Shown here piece after piece: positions 8,016-16,919 of a DNA stretch of 64,000 nt. The stretch is from positions 3,472,001 to 3,536,000 of the forward strand of contig NZ_JACCFI010000001.1 of the NCBI RefSeq assembly GCF_013410355.1. Reading direction: 5' to 3'. The stretch is from Agromyces hippuratus. Lineage in GTDB: Bacteria > Actinomycetota > Actinomycetes > Actinomycetales > Microbacteriaceae. Within the stretch, counting starts at the first letter, position 1; every line of letters starts with the position of its first letter. A model generated the notes under the pieces. The model did not search any database. It saw only the letters and a list, made by a program, of their open reading frames with translations, and was not told the DNA's origin. The position numbers and the translations under genes were made by a program.

Positions 8016-8759
8016 TCAACGCTCGTCGGCGTTCTCGTCGGCATTCGTGGCGGGCATCGTCGAGAGGATCTCCCGCGCCTGCTCCGCTGCCCGGCTGATG
8101 CTCTCGGCGACGAAGTCGACGAAGCGGGCCATGTTCTGGAGCCGGTTGCCGGCCGGGGTGTCGCGTCCGAACACGTTGACACCGCGGCGGGCGGCCTCGG
8201 CGAGCTCGGCGTTGGAGCGGGCCGCGGCGATCATCGACTGGTACCAGGCGTCGTTGTCGGCCGAGTATCGCTCGCGCCGACCCGCCCCGACCTCACGGCG
8301 CACGAGTCCCACGTTCTCGAGCAGCGCGACCGCTTTGGAGACCGACGCGGGGCTGACCTGAAGGCGCTGCACCAGCTCCGCAGCGGTGAGGCTACCGGCG
8401 TCGGAGGTGTAGAGGCAGGTCAGCACCGAGGCCGCCATGCGGGGGAGTCCCGACTGCATGAGGATCGTGATGAACGCCTCCTCGTACTCGTGCACCGCGT
8501 CGGCATCGCGGCCGTGGGCCGGTGCGGGCGCGTGCTCGCCGCGCGGTGCCACCGGCTTGCGCTGATGCGTGCGGCGCTCCGTGGCCCGTTGCGCGAGATC
8601 GGCCCGGTAGGCCGCCGGGCCGCCGTTGCGCATCACCTCGCGGGTGATCGTCGAGGTCGGGCGATCGAGGCGTCTGGCGATCTCCGCATAGGCGAGGTCG
8701 TCGGCCAGGCCCATCGAGATCTGCTGGCGTTCGTGCTGGGTGAGCCTGCCTCCCGGCAT
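8016..8759 (-). CDS. GbsR/MarR-family regulator with N-terminal IS30-type HTH
   Basis: A 247-residue regulator with two DNA-binding regions. Residues about 5-55 (LTQHERQQISMGLADDLAY, AEIARRLDRPTSTITREVMRNGG, YRADLAQR) match the helix-turn-helix of IS30-type transposases. Residues about 90-240 match the GbsR/MarR winged helix (MAASVLTCLYTS, LTAAELVQRLQVSPASVSKAVALLE, LVRREVGAGRRERY). The ATG at 8759 has GAAGGAGG 5 bp upstream. It faces a DUF4097 gene over 235 bp containing several inverted and direct repeats, its probable operators. Regulators of this kind usually control an adjacent DUF4097 protein and often an ABC exporter; no exporter follows here. Confidence 0.85.
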   Translation of the reverse strand: MPGGRLTQHERQQISMGLADDLAYAEIARRLDRPTSTITREVMRNGGPAAYRADLAQRATERRTHQRKPVAPRGEHAPAPAHGRDADAVHEYEEAFITILMQSGLPRMAASVLTCLYTSDAGSLTAAELVQRLQVSPASVSKAVALLENVGLVRREVGAGRRERYSADNDAWYQSMIAAARSNAELAEAARRGVNVFGRDTPAGNRLQNMARFVDFVAESISRAAEQAREILSTMPATNADENADER

Positions 8760-8800
8760 GTCGGCCTCCTTCGTCGATGGATGCCTCCAGTATGACCTTC

Positions 8801-8866
8801 GTTTCACAGCCATTGCAACGATGGGCGTAGCCCTCATTGCGTTAGTTTCACGGCTGTTGCAACGAT
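8801..8866. promoter_or_regulatory. Pair of 22-bp direct repeats, candidate operators
   Basis: Two copies of a 22-bp element, at 8801-8822 and 8845-8866, differ at only three positions. Both begin GTTTCAC and end GTTGCAACGAT or ATTGCAACGAT, so each copy is itself loosely dyadic (CGTT...AACG). The centre-to-centre distance is 44 bp, four helical turns, which suits cooperative binding on one DNA face. Their position just upstream of the GbsR-type gene suggests autoregulation. Confidence 0.6.
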
Positions 8867-8912
8867 TATGCCGACCTGATCGGCTCTTTTTCGCTGACAA
8901 TACAACTCGAGT

Positions 8913-8943
8913 GTTGCGTGATTCGTGAACGCAACGTAGCGTT
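8913..8943. promoter_or_regulatory. Overlapping inverted repeats upstream of DUF4097 gene
   Basis: GTTGCGT at 8913-8919 pairs perfectly with ACGCAAC at 8929-8935 (9-bp spacer), and AACGC at 8928-8932 pairs with GCGTT at 8939-8943 (6-bp spacer). The shared core GTTGC/GCAAC also occurs in the two direct repeats 50-110 bp upstream. This is probably the operator for the DUF4097 gene, 52 bp before its ATG. Confidence 0.6.
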
Positions 8944-8994
8944 ACCGACATCAGAAACAACATCTGGAGCAACACCGACAGAAACGGAATCATC

Positions 8995-9666
8995 ATGACG
9001 CAGAAGTTCGACACCCCCGCCCCCATCGCCGCCGTGCTCGACATCGCGGCGGGCCGCGTGCAGGTCATCGCCGCCGACCGGGTCGACACCGCGGTCGAGG
9101 TTCGCCCCGCCAACGCGTCGAAGAGCCGCGACGTGAAGGCGGCCGAAGGCACGACGGTCGACTACCGCGACGGCGTGCTGCGCATCGCGACCCCCTCGGG
9201 CAACCAGATCCTCGGCCCGTCGGGATCGGTCGAGGTCACGGTGCAGCTGCCCACCGGGTCCCGCATCGAGGCGAAGGCCGCCGCCGCCGAGTTCCGCGGG
9301 GTCGGACGCCTCGGCGACGTGGCATTCGACGGCGCCAACGGCACGATCAAGATCGACGAGGCTGCGAGCGTGCGGCTCTCGGCGCTCGCAGGCGACGTCG
9401 TGGTCGGCCGACTCAACGGTCCGGCCGAGATCAGCACCCAGAAGGGCGACATCCGCATCGCCGAGGCCGTGCGCGGCTCGGTCGTGCTGAGCGCACAGGC
9501 CGGCAACCTCTCGGTCGGCGTCGTGCCCGGGGCATCCGCGACGCTCGACGCGGGCACCACCTACGGCCGCGTGCAGAACTCGCTCAACAACACGAAGGGC
9601 GCCGACGCCGAGCTCGCCATCACGGCGACCACTGCGTACGGCGACATCGAGGCTCGGAGCCTCTGA
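8995..9666 (+). CDS. DUF4097 family beta-repeat protein
   Basis: A 223-residue protein with repeating beta-strands separated by Gly/Asp turns (VQLPTGSRIEAKAAAAEF, RLGDVAFDGANGTIKID, VRLSALAGDVVVGRL, AEISTQKGDIRIAEAV, VVLSAQAGNLSVGV), the pattern of DUF4097/adhesin-like solenoids. There is no signal peptide, so it is probably cytoplasmic or membrane-associated through a partner. The family is often encoded beside padR- or gbsR-like regulators and daunorubicin-type ABC exporters. Control by the divergent GbsR-type protein is inferred from position and operators. Its biochemical role is unknown. Confidence 0.85.
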   Translation: MTQKFDTPAPIAAVLDIAAGRVQVIAADRVDTAVEVRPANASKSRDVKAAEGTTVDYRDGVLRIATPSGNQILGPSGSVEVTVQLPTGSRIEAKAAAAEFRGVGRLGDVAFDGANGTIKIDEAASVRLSALAGDVVVGRLNGPAEISTQKGDIRIAEAVRGSVVLSAQAGNLSVGVVPGASATLDAGTTYGRVQNSLNNTKGADAELAITATTAYGDIEARSL

Positions 9667-9691
9667 GCCCCGAGCCCAGCGCATCACGCAG

Positions 9692-9724
9692 AGCCGCCGA
9701 CGCCCCCAGTGGGCGTCGGCGGCT
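9692..9724. terminator. Strong hairpin between convergent genes
   Basis: AGCCGCCGACGCCC (9692-9705) pairs perfectly with GGGCGTCGGCGGCT (9711-9724) around a 5-base loop. It lies 26 bp after the DUF4097 stop and before the lipoprotein stop on the other strand, so it can serve both. No T-run follows, as is common in high-GC actinobacteria. Confidence 0.8.
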
Positions 9725-9764
9725 CGCTCGTCTCATCACGGCGAGCGATGACGGATGCTCCGGG

Positions 9765-10463
9765 CTACACGTGCCCGACGCCGAAGTTCCACGGCGCTGA
9801 CACCCAGCTCGTCGTGCCGTCGACCTCCCAGGTGTTCACGGCGACCGAGTAGGCGTTCTCGTATTCGATGCCGGCCTGCTGCTCGCCGATGGCCTCGCCG
9901 GTCTCGACCCTCACCTGGTCGTGCCCGTTGCCGTACCACGGCTCGCCCGATGCGAGTGCGAGCGCCTCGACATCGTCGCCCGGTCGGAACCCGTTCACCG
10001 TGCGCACGCCCACGCCGTCGCCCACGACGGGCGAGGTGAAGCTCACACTCACGTTCATCTCCAGCGGGCCGCCGAGCTCGGCGCTGTCATCGTCGTCCCA
10101 GACGCGCAGCCCTTCCCAGAGGTACTGGGTGGCGGGCCGGCTCTCGAGGCCGCCGGCGCTCTCCGTCTGGGCGGGCTCGGCGGCGAGCACCGTCGACAGT
10201 GCGCTGACCAGGGTCGCCGCGTCGGCATCGTACGAGAGGGTCGTGACGACGACACCGGCGGCGTCGAGGAGGTCGAGCTGCTCGGGACGAACCACGATCT
10301 CGGCGACCGTGGTGAGCGGGTCCACTGATGGCGTCGGGCTCGGCGTTTCGATCGCCTCGGGCGAGGGGCTGGAGGCCGGAGTCGTGCCGAACGTGCACCC
10401 CGACAATGCGAAGACGGCGACGAGCGGCACGATGACTGCGGAGCGGCGGATTGGGGCGTTCAT
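9765..10463 (-). CDS. Secreted lipoprotein of unknown function
   Basis: A 232-residue lipoprotein: basic start (MNAPIRR), hydrophobic core (VIVPLVAVFAL) and lipobox LSGC with the modified Cys near residue 22, then a Ser/Pro/Thr-rich linker to about residue 50. The mature domain has Trp/Asp-rich segments (YLWEGLRVWDDDDSAELGG) and a possible beta-rich C-terminus (YSVAVNTWEVDGTTSWVSA). I recognise no named domain. It has its own promoter region of about 90 bp after the thioesterase gene on the same strand. Confidence 0.75.
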   Translation of the reverse strand: MNAPIRRSAVIVPLVAVFALSGCTFGTTPASSPSPEAIETPSPTPSVDPLTTVAEIVVRPEQLDLLDAAGVVVTTLSYDADAATLVSALSTVLAAEPAQTESAGGLESRPATQYLWEGLRVWDDDDSAELGGPLEMNVSVSFTSPVVGDGVGVRTVNGFRPGDDVEALALASGEPWYGNGHDQVRVETGEAIGEQQAGIEYENAYSVAVNTWEVDGTTSWVSAPWNFGVGHV

Positions 10464-10556
10464 AGAGCTCCGTTTCGGGTGCGAACGAGAGGGACGCGCA
10501 CACTCTACGGCTCGCGCCGGTCAGGCCAGTTCCGGGCGGGCACTGATGCGGGTGCG

Positions 10557-10979
10557 TCAGTCGCCGGGTTCGAAGAAGAGCGCCTGGAGTTCGTCGGGCC
10601 AGTCCGTGGCGCGCCGCGTGCGGCCGTCGACGTGGGCCACGACCATGAGGCACGTCGAGACCGTCGTGCCCGCGGCATCCGTCATCGTGCACTCGATCAT
10701 CGCGTCGGGGCCTCGGAACTCGCGCACGAATGAGGTGATCGAGACCTCCTGGTCCGCGGTCACCGGCCTGATGAAGTCGATCTCCATGCGCCGCACCCAC
10801 GTCATGAAGCCGAGCGAGCCGAGGGTGGGCAGATCCCAGCCGGCGTATCTCGCCAGCCCCTCCATGCGGTGGTCGGTGAAGTACCTGGCGTAGTTGCCGG
10901 TGCTCACGTGCTGGAACGGATCGAGCTCCGAGAAGGCGATGCGGTGCACGGTCTCGTAGACGATCGGCGTCGTCGTCAT
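10557..10979 (-). CDS. Hotdog-fold acyl-CoA thioesterase (4HBT type)
   Basis: A 140-residue hotdog protein of the 4-hydroxybenzoyl-CoA thioesterase/YbgC group, which hydrolyses acyl-CoA thioesters. The active-site region FSELDPFQHVSTGNYARYF (about residues 13-31) keeps the family's D-x-x-x-HV-x-N-x-x-Y-x-x-x-F pattern. Later strands (VRRMEIDFIRPV, ITSFVREF, CLMVVAHVD) fit the fold. ATG at 10979 with GAGGAGGG 4 bp upstream. Monocistronic. Confidence 0.85.
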   Translation of the reverse strand: MTTTPIVYETVHRIAFSELDPFQHVSTGNYARYFTDHRMEGLARYAGWDLPTLGSLGFMTWVRRMEIDFIRPVTADQEVSITSFVREFRGPDAMIECTMTDAAGTTVSTCLMVVAHVDGRTRRATDWPDELQALFFEPGD

Positions 10980-11107
10980 CGAACCCTCCTCGAGCTCGCG
11001 GGCACGTCGCGGCACAGGCTACGCCGATGCAGCGGACGCGGCCACCACGGCCGATTCCGCGGCGTGCGCTCTGGTACTCGGTGCCTGGCGCAAAATACCC
11101 TGCAGGG

Positions 11108-12175
11108 GTGATCACCGATCGAGACCTCGCCCGCTGGCGACTGCACTCGCAACTGCTCGCCGCACCCGTCGCGACCGCCGAAGACGTGGTGCGCTCCCTG
11201 ACTGCGGTGCAGGCCGAGAACACCTCGCAGTCGGCGTGGGCGGTCGCCACGCGAACGGCCTCGCCCGACCAGGCCGATCTGGCCGGCGCGCTCGCCGACG
11301 GGCGAGTGCTGCGCATCCACGTGCTGCGCTCGACCTGGCACTACGTGCACGCCGACGACGCGCTCTGGCTGCAGGAGCTCACCGCGCCGCGGGTGATGCC
11401 GATCTTCGAGCAGCAGCTGCAGCCGATCGCGAGCCGATTGGAGGCGCTCGGCGCTGGGATCGAGGAGATGCTCGCGGAGTCGCCCGACCGCACCCGAGGC
11501 GACCTCGCCGAAGGCCTCGCCGAACGAGGCGAGCAGCTCACGGGCCAGCAGCTCATGCTGCTGCTCGGTCGACTCGAGGTGCAGCGCCTCGTCTGCAGCG
11601 GTGCGCCGCGCGACGGCGAGCACACGTATGCCCGCTTCACCGACCGCGTGCCCGATCCGCGCCGACTCGAACGCGACGAGGCGCTCGCCGAACTCGCCCT
11701 GCGCTATTTCACGTCGCACGGGCCGGCGACCGATCGCGACCTCGCCTACTGGGCGACCCTCACGGTGACCGACGTGCGGCGGGGCATCGCCGCGGTCGGC
11801 GATCGACTCGACTCCTTCGAGCACGACGGCCGAACGTTCTGGCACCTGCCCGGCGAAGCCCCGGCATCCGCTGCGCCAGCCGGCCACCTGCTGCAGGTGC
11901 TCGACGAGATGTACCGCGGCTATCAGGACTCGCGCTGGGTCATCGACGCCGACGGCGTGGTGCCGCGGGCGCGCGAGGCGGCGATCGGCATGGCGCTCGT
12001 CGACGCGCAGCTCGTGGCCGGCATGAAGCGCACGGTGTCGGCGAAGGCGGTCACGTTCGCGGTGCATCCGCACCGCACGCTGTCGACGCGCGAAGTCGGC
12101 GCCGTTCAGGATGCCGCGGAACGGTACGGCGAGTTTCTCGGGCGCGAGGCGCGCGTGCAGTTCGCCGGCGTCTGA
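11108..12175 (+). CDS. Winged-helix DNA-binding protein, AlkX/YcaQ-like (HTH_42)
   Basis: A 355-residue member of the winged-helix HTH_42 family that includes the DNA glycosylases AlkZ, YcaQ/AlkX and relatives acting on bulky or crosslinked alkylated bases. Visible signatures are LARWRLHSQLL at the start, LTAVQAENTSQSAWAVATR, LRIHVLRSTWHYVHADD (the conserved R-x-TWH) and HGPATDRDLAYWATLTVTDVRRG. The conserved QxQ/QxR catalytic motif of true glycosylases appears as VQAENTSQS, so activity is uncertain. GTG 11108 begins the conserved domain; the open frame extends 81 bp upstream without family similarity. Divergent from the thioesterase gene. Confidence 0.78.
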   Translation: MITDRDLARWRLHSQLLAAPVATAEDVVRSLTAVQAENTSQSAWAVATRTASPDQADLAGALADGRVLRIHVLRSTWHYVHADDALWLQELTAPRVMPIFEQQLQPIASRLEALGAGIEEMLAESPDRTRGDLAEGLAERGEQLTGQQLMLLLGRLEVQRLVCSGAPRDGEHTYARFTDRVPDPRRLERDEALAELALRYFTSHGPATDRDLAYWATLTVTDVRRGIAAVGDRLDSFEHDGRTFWHLPGEAPASAAPAGHLLQVLDEMYRGYQDSRWVIDADGVVPRAREAAIGMALVDAQLVAGMKRTVSAKAVTFAVHPHRTLSTREVGAVQDAAERYGEFLGREARVQFAGV

Positions 12176-12243
12176 AGAACGTCACCGGTCGGCACTCGTC
12201 GGGCCCCGTGACATCCGGCGCCCGAAGGCGCAGTCTGGAATGC

Positions 12244-12777
12244 ATGGGAACAGTGACGATCTCTTTCGAAATGACACTCGACGGGGCGTTCGACCAGATG
12301 GAGCAGTGGTTCGACGACAACGAACCCGACCTGGTGCGCCACTCCGACGAACTCGTCTTCGGCGCCGACGCGGTGCTGCTCGGCCGTGAGAGCTACGAGT
12401 TCTTCCGCGAGTACTGGCCGGCCCAGACCGATGAGCGCGGCTTCGCGGCGCACTACAACGCGCTGCCGAAGTTCGTGGCCTCGACGACGCTGACGGGCCC
12501 GCTCGACTGGAACTCGACGCTCATCGAGGGCGACGTGGCCGAGGCGGTGCGGAGCCTGCGCGACCAGTACGGCTCGATCATCTCGCACGGCTACGGGCAG
12601 CTGGCGGCGACCCTCATGGATGCCGGGCTGGTCGATGAGGTGCACGCGGGCATCCACCCGTTCATCGTCGGCAATGCCGAGGATCGACTGCGCACGCCGC
12701 ACCCGGTCGGCCTGCGGCTGCTCGAGGTGCAGGGCTCCGAGTCGGGCACCATCTTCGCGAGGTACGCGCCGGCCTAG
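12244..12777 (+). CDS. Dihydrofolate reductase-fold (RibD C-terminal) protein
   Basis: A 177-residue protein of the RibD C-terminal/DHFR superfamily, widespread in actinobacteria as dihydrofolate reductase family protein. Family markers: the opening SFEMTLDGAFDQ strand, FGADAVLLGRESYEFFREYWPA (the conserved LGRxTYE motif), KFVASTTL and the Gly-rich SHGYGQLAATLMDAGLVDE region for NADPH. The true substrate of these short proteins is generally unknown. ATG at 12244; it follows the winged-helix gene by 68 bp on the same strand. Confidence 0.85.
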   Translation: MGTVTISFEMTLDGAFDQMEQWFDDNEPDLVRHSDELVFGADAVLLGRESYEFFREYWPAQTDERGFAAHYNALPKFVASTTLTGPLDWNSTLIEGDVAEAVRSLRDQYGSIISHGYGQLAATLMDAGLVDEVHAGIHPFIVGNAEDRLRTPHPVGLRLLEVQGSESGTIFARYAPA

Positions 12778-12832
12778 CGAAAACGGCGGCGAAAGCGGCA
12801 TCCGCTCGCGACTGCGCCTCTAACATGAGCGG

Positions 12833-13729
<897 letters not shown>

Positions 13730-13732
13730 GCG

Positions 13733-14308
13733 TCAGCCCACTCGCGCGAGGAACGCGAGCACGCGCTGCGTGAGCAGCGCGGCTGCCTCCGCGTCGTAGC
13801 TCGGCAGGCTGGAGTCGGCGAAGTAGTGCTGGTCGCCGGGGTAGAGGAAGAGCTCGGCATCGTCGGCCGCCTCGACGAGTTCGCGGGCGGCGTCGACGTC
13901 GCCCTCGTCCATGAAGATCGGGTCGGCGTCGGCGCCGTGGATCTGCACGGGCACGCCTGCCGGCCAGGAGCCGAACTCCGAGACGGGCATGCACGAGTAG
14001 AAGAACAGCGCGCCACGCGCGCCGGCGCGGGTCTGCGCGAGCTTCTGAGCGGGCACGACCCCGAGCGAGAATCCTCCGTAGACGAGCTCGTTCGGGAGTT
14101 CTGCTGCGGCGCGCTCGCCACGGGCCATGATCTCGTCCCAGCCGACCTCGCGGGCGTAGCCGACGCCCTCCTCGATCGTCGCGAACGTGCGCCCCTCGAA
14201 GAGGTCGGGCGTGTGCACCGTGTGACCGGCGGCGCGCAACTCGTCGGCGAAGGCGTGCAGGCCTTCGGTGGGACCGAGCGCGTGGTGGAAGAGCAGTACC
14301 TCTGACAT
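13733..14308 (-). CDS. Dienelactone hydrolase family protein
   Basis: A 191-residue alpha/beta-hydrolase of the DLH family. The nucleophile elbow is GGFSLG, placing Ser 81 where true dienelactone hydrolases have Cys, so it is an esterase-like variant. The acid is probably in HGADADPIF and the His in YPGDQHYFAD. The N-terminal LLFHHALGPTEGLHAFADEL segment is typical of the family. It converges on terC, with stops only 3 bp apart. Its promoter lies in the 87 bp before the GH84 terminator. Confidence 0.85.
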   Translation of the reverse strand: MSEVLLFHHALGPTEGLHAFADELRAAGHTVHTPDLFEGRTFATIEEGVGYAREVGWDEIMARGERAAAELPNELVYGGFSLGVVPAQKLAQTRAGARGALFFYSCMPVSEFGSWPAGVPVQIHGADADPIFMDEGDVDAARELVEAADDAELFLYPGDQHYFADSSLPSYDAEAAALLTQRVLAFLARVG

Positions 14309-14395
14309 CGTGATTCCCCGTTCGAGAGCGATCTGGCGATTCCGAACGCGAAGTTACCGGCTGGGTACGACATTGTCGACCGGTTGCGAAAGCGA

Positions 14396-14430
14396 GGTGC
14401 CCTCCCGCTCGGTGCGAGCGGGAGGGCACC
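14396..14430 (-). terminator. Transcription terminator of the GH84 gene
   Basis: A perfect 16-bp stem, GGTGCCCTCCCGCTCG (14396-14411) against 14415-14430, with a 3-base loop, 31 bp beyond the GH84 stop. It also insulates the dienelactone hydrolase gene downstream. Confidence 0.85.
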
Positions 14431-14460
14431 CCTTTCAGTCGGCGATCAGATCACGTGGCA

Positions 14461-16818
14461 TCAGCTCGTCGCGTAGACGCCGAGCTCCCAGATCGAGTAG
14501 CCCCAGGTCGACTTGCGGTCGATGCCCTGCATGCGCACGTACTGCACCGGCTCGCTCTCGTCGAAGGTGTAGACGTCGAGCGCGCAGGTCGAGTCGTCGA
14601 CCGTGCGGATCGTCGTCCACGTCGTGCCGTCGGTCGACGTCTGCAGTTCGTAGGCGTTGGCGCACGCGGCCTCCCAGTTGACCGTGATGCCGCGCACGAC
14701 CGTCGGCTCGGCGAGCTTCACCTGCACCCACGAGTCGTCGCTGTAGCCCGACGCCCAGCGCGTCGACGGGTTGTCGTCGTTGACGTTCTTGGCGCCGAAC
14801 TGCGGCACCTCGGTGCTCGAGGCGGTCGCCGTGCCGTTCGGCGCGACGTTGACCACGTCGCCCGCGTCCCACATGGCGAGGGTGAACCCGATGCGGCCGT
14901 GGAAGGCGTCGAGCACGCCGTCGGCGATCTTCACCTTGGCCTTGCCCCACGAGTTGTCGGGCGGGTCGACGACGACGGCCGCCGCCTGCGCCGCCGTGGC
15001 CTTCGCCGAGGCGGCGAGCTCGTCGGATGCCGCGGTGTCGCCGTCGATCCGTGCCTGCACGGCGTCGAGCAGCTCGACGGTCGACTCGCCCCACAGGGCG
15101 GCGGCGTCGAGCCACGGGCTCGAGTCCGACACGAAAGCAGGGTCGGTGGTGCCGGTGCGGATCGCCTCGGGGGCGTCGGCGATGGACTGGGCGTAGGTGC
15201 GCAGCTCGGCGACGGCGCCGGCCTTGTCGCCGGCGCTCCAGCTCTCCCAGAACTCCGCGATGCGTGCCGTGAGCTCGGGAGCCTGCGGCTGCCACGGCGC
15301 ACCGAAGCTCGGGGCGAGGTGGTTGAGGTCGGCGAAGACGCGGAGCGCAGCGGTCGTCGCGGCATCCCCGCTCGCAAGGTAGTCGAGCGCCCGCGACCAG
15401 TTGTGGCCGGCGTCGTACGCCTCGTCGTTCCAGGTGAAGTCGGCGACGCCGAAGATCGCGATCTTGCTGGCGGCGGCCTGGTTCATCGGGTTGGAGACGA
15501 TGCCCGCGAGGTACTCGCCGAGCCCGGCCTCGCGCTTGTCGTACGGCGCCATGAGCAGGCGGCCCGAGGTGTTGCCGTAGTCGTTGACCGGGTAGTTGTC
15601 CCAGAGGAACGTCGGGCCGCCGAACACCGTCGCGGCCTTCTTGGCCTGGTCGACGGTCACCGACTGCGGAACGACTCCTTCGCCGGTCCACATGACGACG
15701 ACGTCCTCGTCCATGGTGCGGAGTGCCGTCTTGTAGCCGGAGTCGGCCGTGTTCGAGTACTCGGTCGGCACCATCTGCAGCGGGTGCACGCCGTCGTGCG
15801 TCTCGACGAACTCCTTCTGCACGCGGTCGAGGAAGGCGGCCTGTGCGACGCCCGCGGTGCGCGCGCTCGGCGCGCCGAACGTCGCGCGGTCGCCGTCGCA
15901 GTGCCAGCGGCCGTAGTCGATGTCGTCGAGCGGGATGTTGAACGCGCGCACCCCGAGGTCGTACATCTGCTGCAGCTTGGTCGCGAGTGCCTGGTAGTCG
16001 GCGTCGCTCGAGTAGCAGACGCTGTTGCCGGGCGAGAGCGCGAAGGTGAACCGCACGTGATTGTCGGTCGCGGTGTTCACCAGTTCGCCGAGCTCCGCGA
16101 GCTTGTCGGCGGGGTAGGGCTCGCGCCAGCGATCGCGGTGGTAGGGGTCGTCCTTCGGTGCGTAGATGTAGGTGTTCGCTTTGACGTCGCCGTAGAACTC
16201 GAGCTGGTCGAGTCGCTCCTCGTGCGACCAGGGCTCACCGTAGAAACCCTCGATCGTTCCGCGCAGCGGCATCGACGGGAAGTCGCTGATCGACGCGCCG
16301 GCGATGCGGTAGCCGCCGTCGTCTTTCGGCACGAACAGCTGGTCGAGGGTCTTGACGGCGTAGTACTGCCCGGCCGCGTCGACGCCGCCGAGTGCGACGG
16401 TGCCGAGCGGGCCGGCGGAGGCATCTGCCAGGAGCGCGTAGCCCTCGGCGTGCTTCGGTGCCTCGGTGTCGCCGAGTGCCGCTTCGATGTCGGCGCGCGA
16501 GGTCGCACCGAGCTTGATCGTGAGCGGTGCCCGGCCGGTGGCCTCGGCGCGTTCGTCGATGCGGTCGACGCCGTGCTCGCTCAGCGTCTCGCGCAGTTCG
16601 GCGAGCGCCGCGGCATCCGTGCCGTCGTCGACGACGATCTCGACGCGGCCCGGCACGTTGAGGTCGGAGCCGGCGCGGGTCATCGACTGGGGAGTCGGGC
16701 TCACCGGCGGCAGCGGGCCCGATGGCGGCGCTGCCGACGCCGAGAGCGGCGTGAGCAACCCCGCTATGGCGACGGCGGAGATTCCCACCGTGGCGAACGT
16801 CTTGCGAATTGTCTGCAT
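14461..16818 (-). CDS. Secreted GH84 beta-N-acetylglucosaminidase with F5/8 C domain
   Basis: A 785-residue secreted glycosidase. It has a signal peptide (TIRKTFATVGISAVAIAGLL... ending SASA) and an N-terminal hexosaminidase-like b/a domain (about 45-175). The GH84 catalytic barrel starts at RGTIEGFYGEPWSHEERL (about 190) and has the paired catalytic aspartates in LDDIDYG (about 294-300). An alpha-helical spacer follows, then a C-terminal discoidin/F5/8 C carbohydrate-binding domain (last 130 residues: ASSTEVPQFGAKNVNDD, WASGYSDDSWVQVKL). GH84 enzymes remove GlcNAc from glycoconjugates, hyaluronan or O-GlcNAc proteins by substrate-assisted catalysis. Of two adjacent ATGs, 16818 is best spaced from GGAGG. 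The divergent ROK gene is the likely regulator. Confidence 0.92.
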   Translation of the reverse strand: MQTIRKTFATVGISAVAIAGLLTPLSASAAPPSGPLPPVSPTPQSMTRAGSDLNVPGRVEIVVDDGTDAAALAELRETLSEHGVDRIDERAEATGRAPLTIKLGATSRADIEAALGDTEAPKHAEGYALLADASAGPLGTVALGGVDAAGQYYAVKTLDQLFVPKDDGGYRIAGASISDFPSMPLRGTIEGFYGEPWSHEERLDQLEFYGDVKANTYIYAPKDDPYHRDRWREPYPADKLAELGELVNTATDNHVRFTFALSPGNSVCYSSDADYQALATKLQQMYDLGVRAFNIPLDDIDYGRWHCDGDRATFGAPSARTAGVAQAAFLDRVQKEFVETHDGVHPLQMVPTEYSNTADSGYKTALRTMDEDVVVMWTGEGVVPQSVTVDQAKKAATVFGGPTFLWDNYPVNDYGNTSGRLLMAPYDKREAGLGEYLAGIVSNPMNQAAASKIAIFGVADFTWNDEAYDAGHNWSRALDYLASGDAATTAALRVFADLNHLAPSFGAPWQPQAPELTARIAEFWESWSAGDKAGAVAELRTYAQSIADAPEAIRTGTTDPAFVSDSSPWLDAAALWGESTVELLDAVQARIDGDTAASDELAASAKATAAQAAAVVVDPPDNSWGKAKVKIADGVLDAFHGRIGFTLAMWDAGDVVNVAPNGTATASSTEVPQFGAKNVNDDNPSTRWASGYSDDSWVQVKLAEPTVVRGITVNWEAACANAYELQTSTDGTTWTTIRTVDDSTCALDVYTFDESEPVQYVRMQGIDRKSTWGYSIWELGVYATS

Positions 16819-16887
16819 CATTGCCTCCAACTGTCTCGACGACTCGGCGTCAACGTGCTGCCGAGATCCGGTCGGCACTCACTTTGT

Positions 16888-16909
16888 TGACTGAGTAAAC
16901 TAAGTAGTC
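16888..16909. promoter_or_regulatory. Candidate ROK operator between GH84 and ROK genes
   Basis: A local AT-rich patch in GC-rich DNA. It holds ACTGAGT (16890-16896) and ACTAAGT (16899-16905), each a near palindrome, inside a larger GACT...AGTC dyad. It lies in the roughly 100 bp between the divergent GH84 and ROK genes, where a ROK repressor would bind. Confidence 0.55.
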
Positions 16910-16919
16910 CTGAACCTAT

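Noticed and set aside
12778..12832. Manganese riboswitch (yybP-ykoY) before terC
   Set aside because: The 55-bp leader is too short and lacks the conserved loops.
14455..16890. An 811-codon + strand frame opposite GH84
   Set aside because: Antisense shadow; Arg/Val/Gly-rich, no domains.
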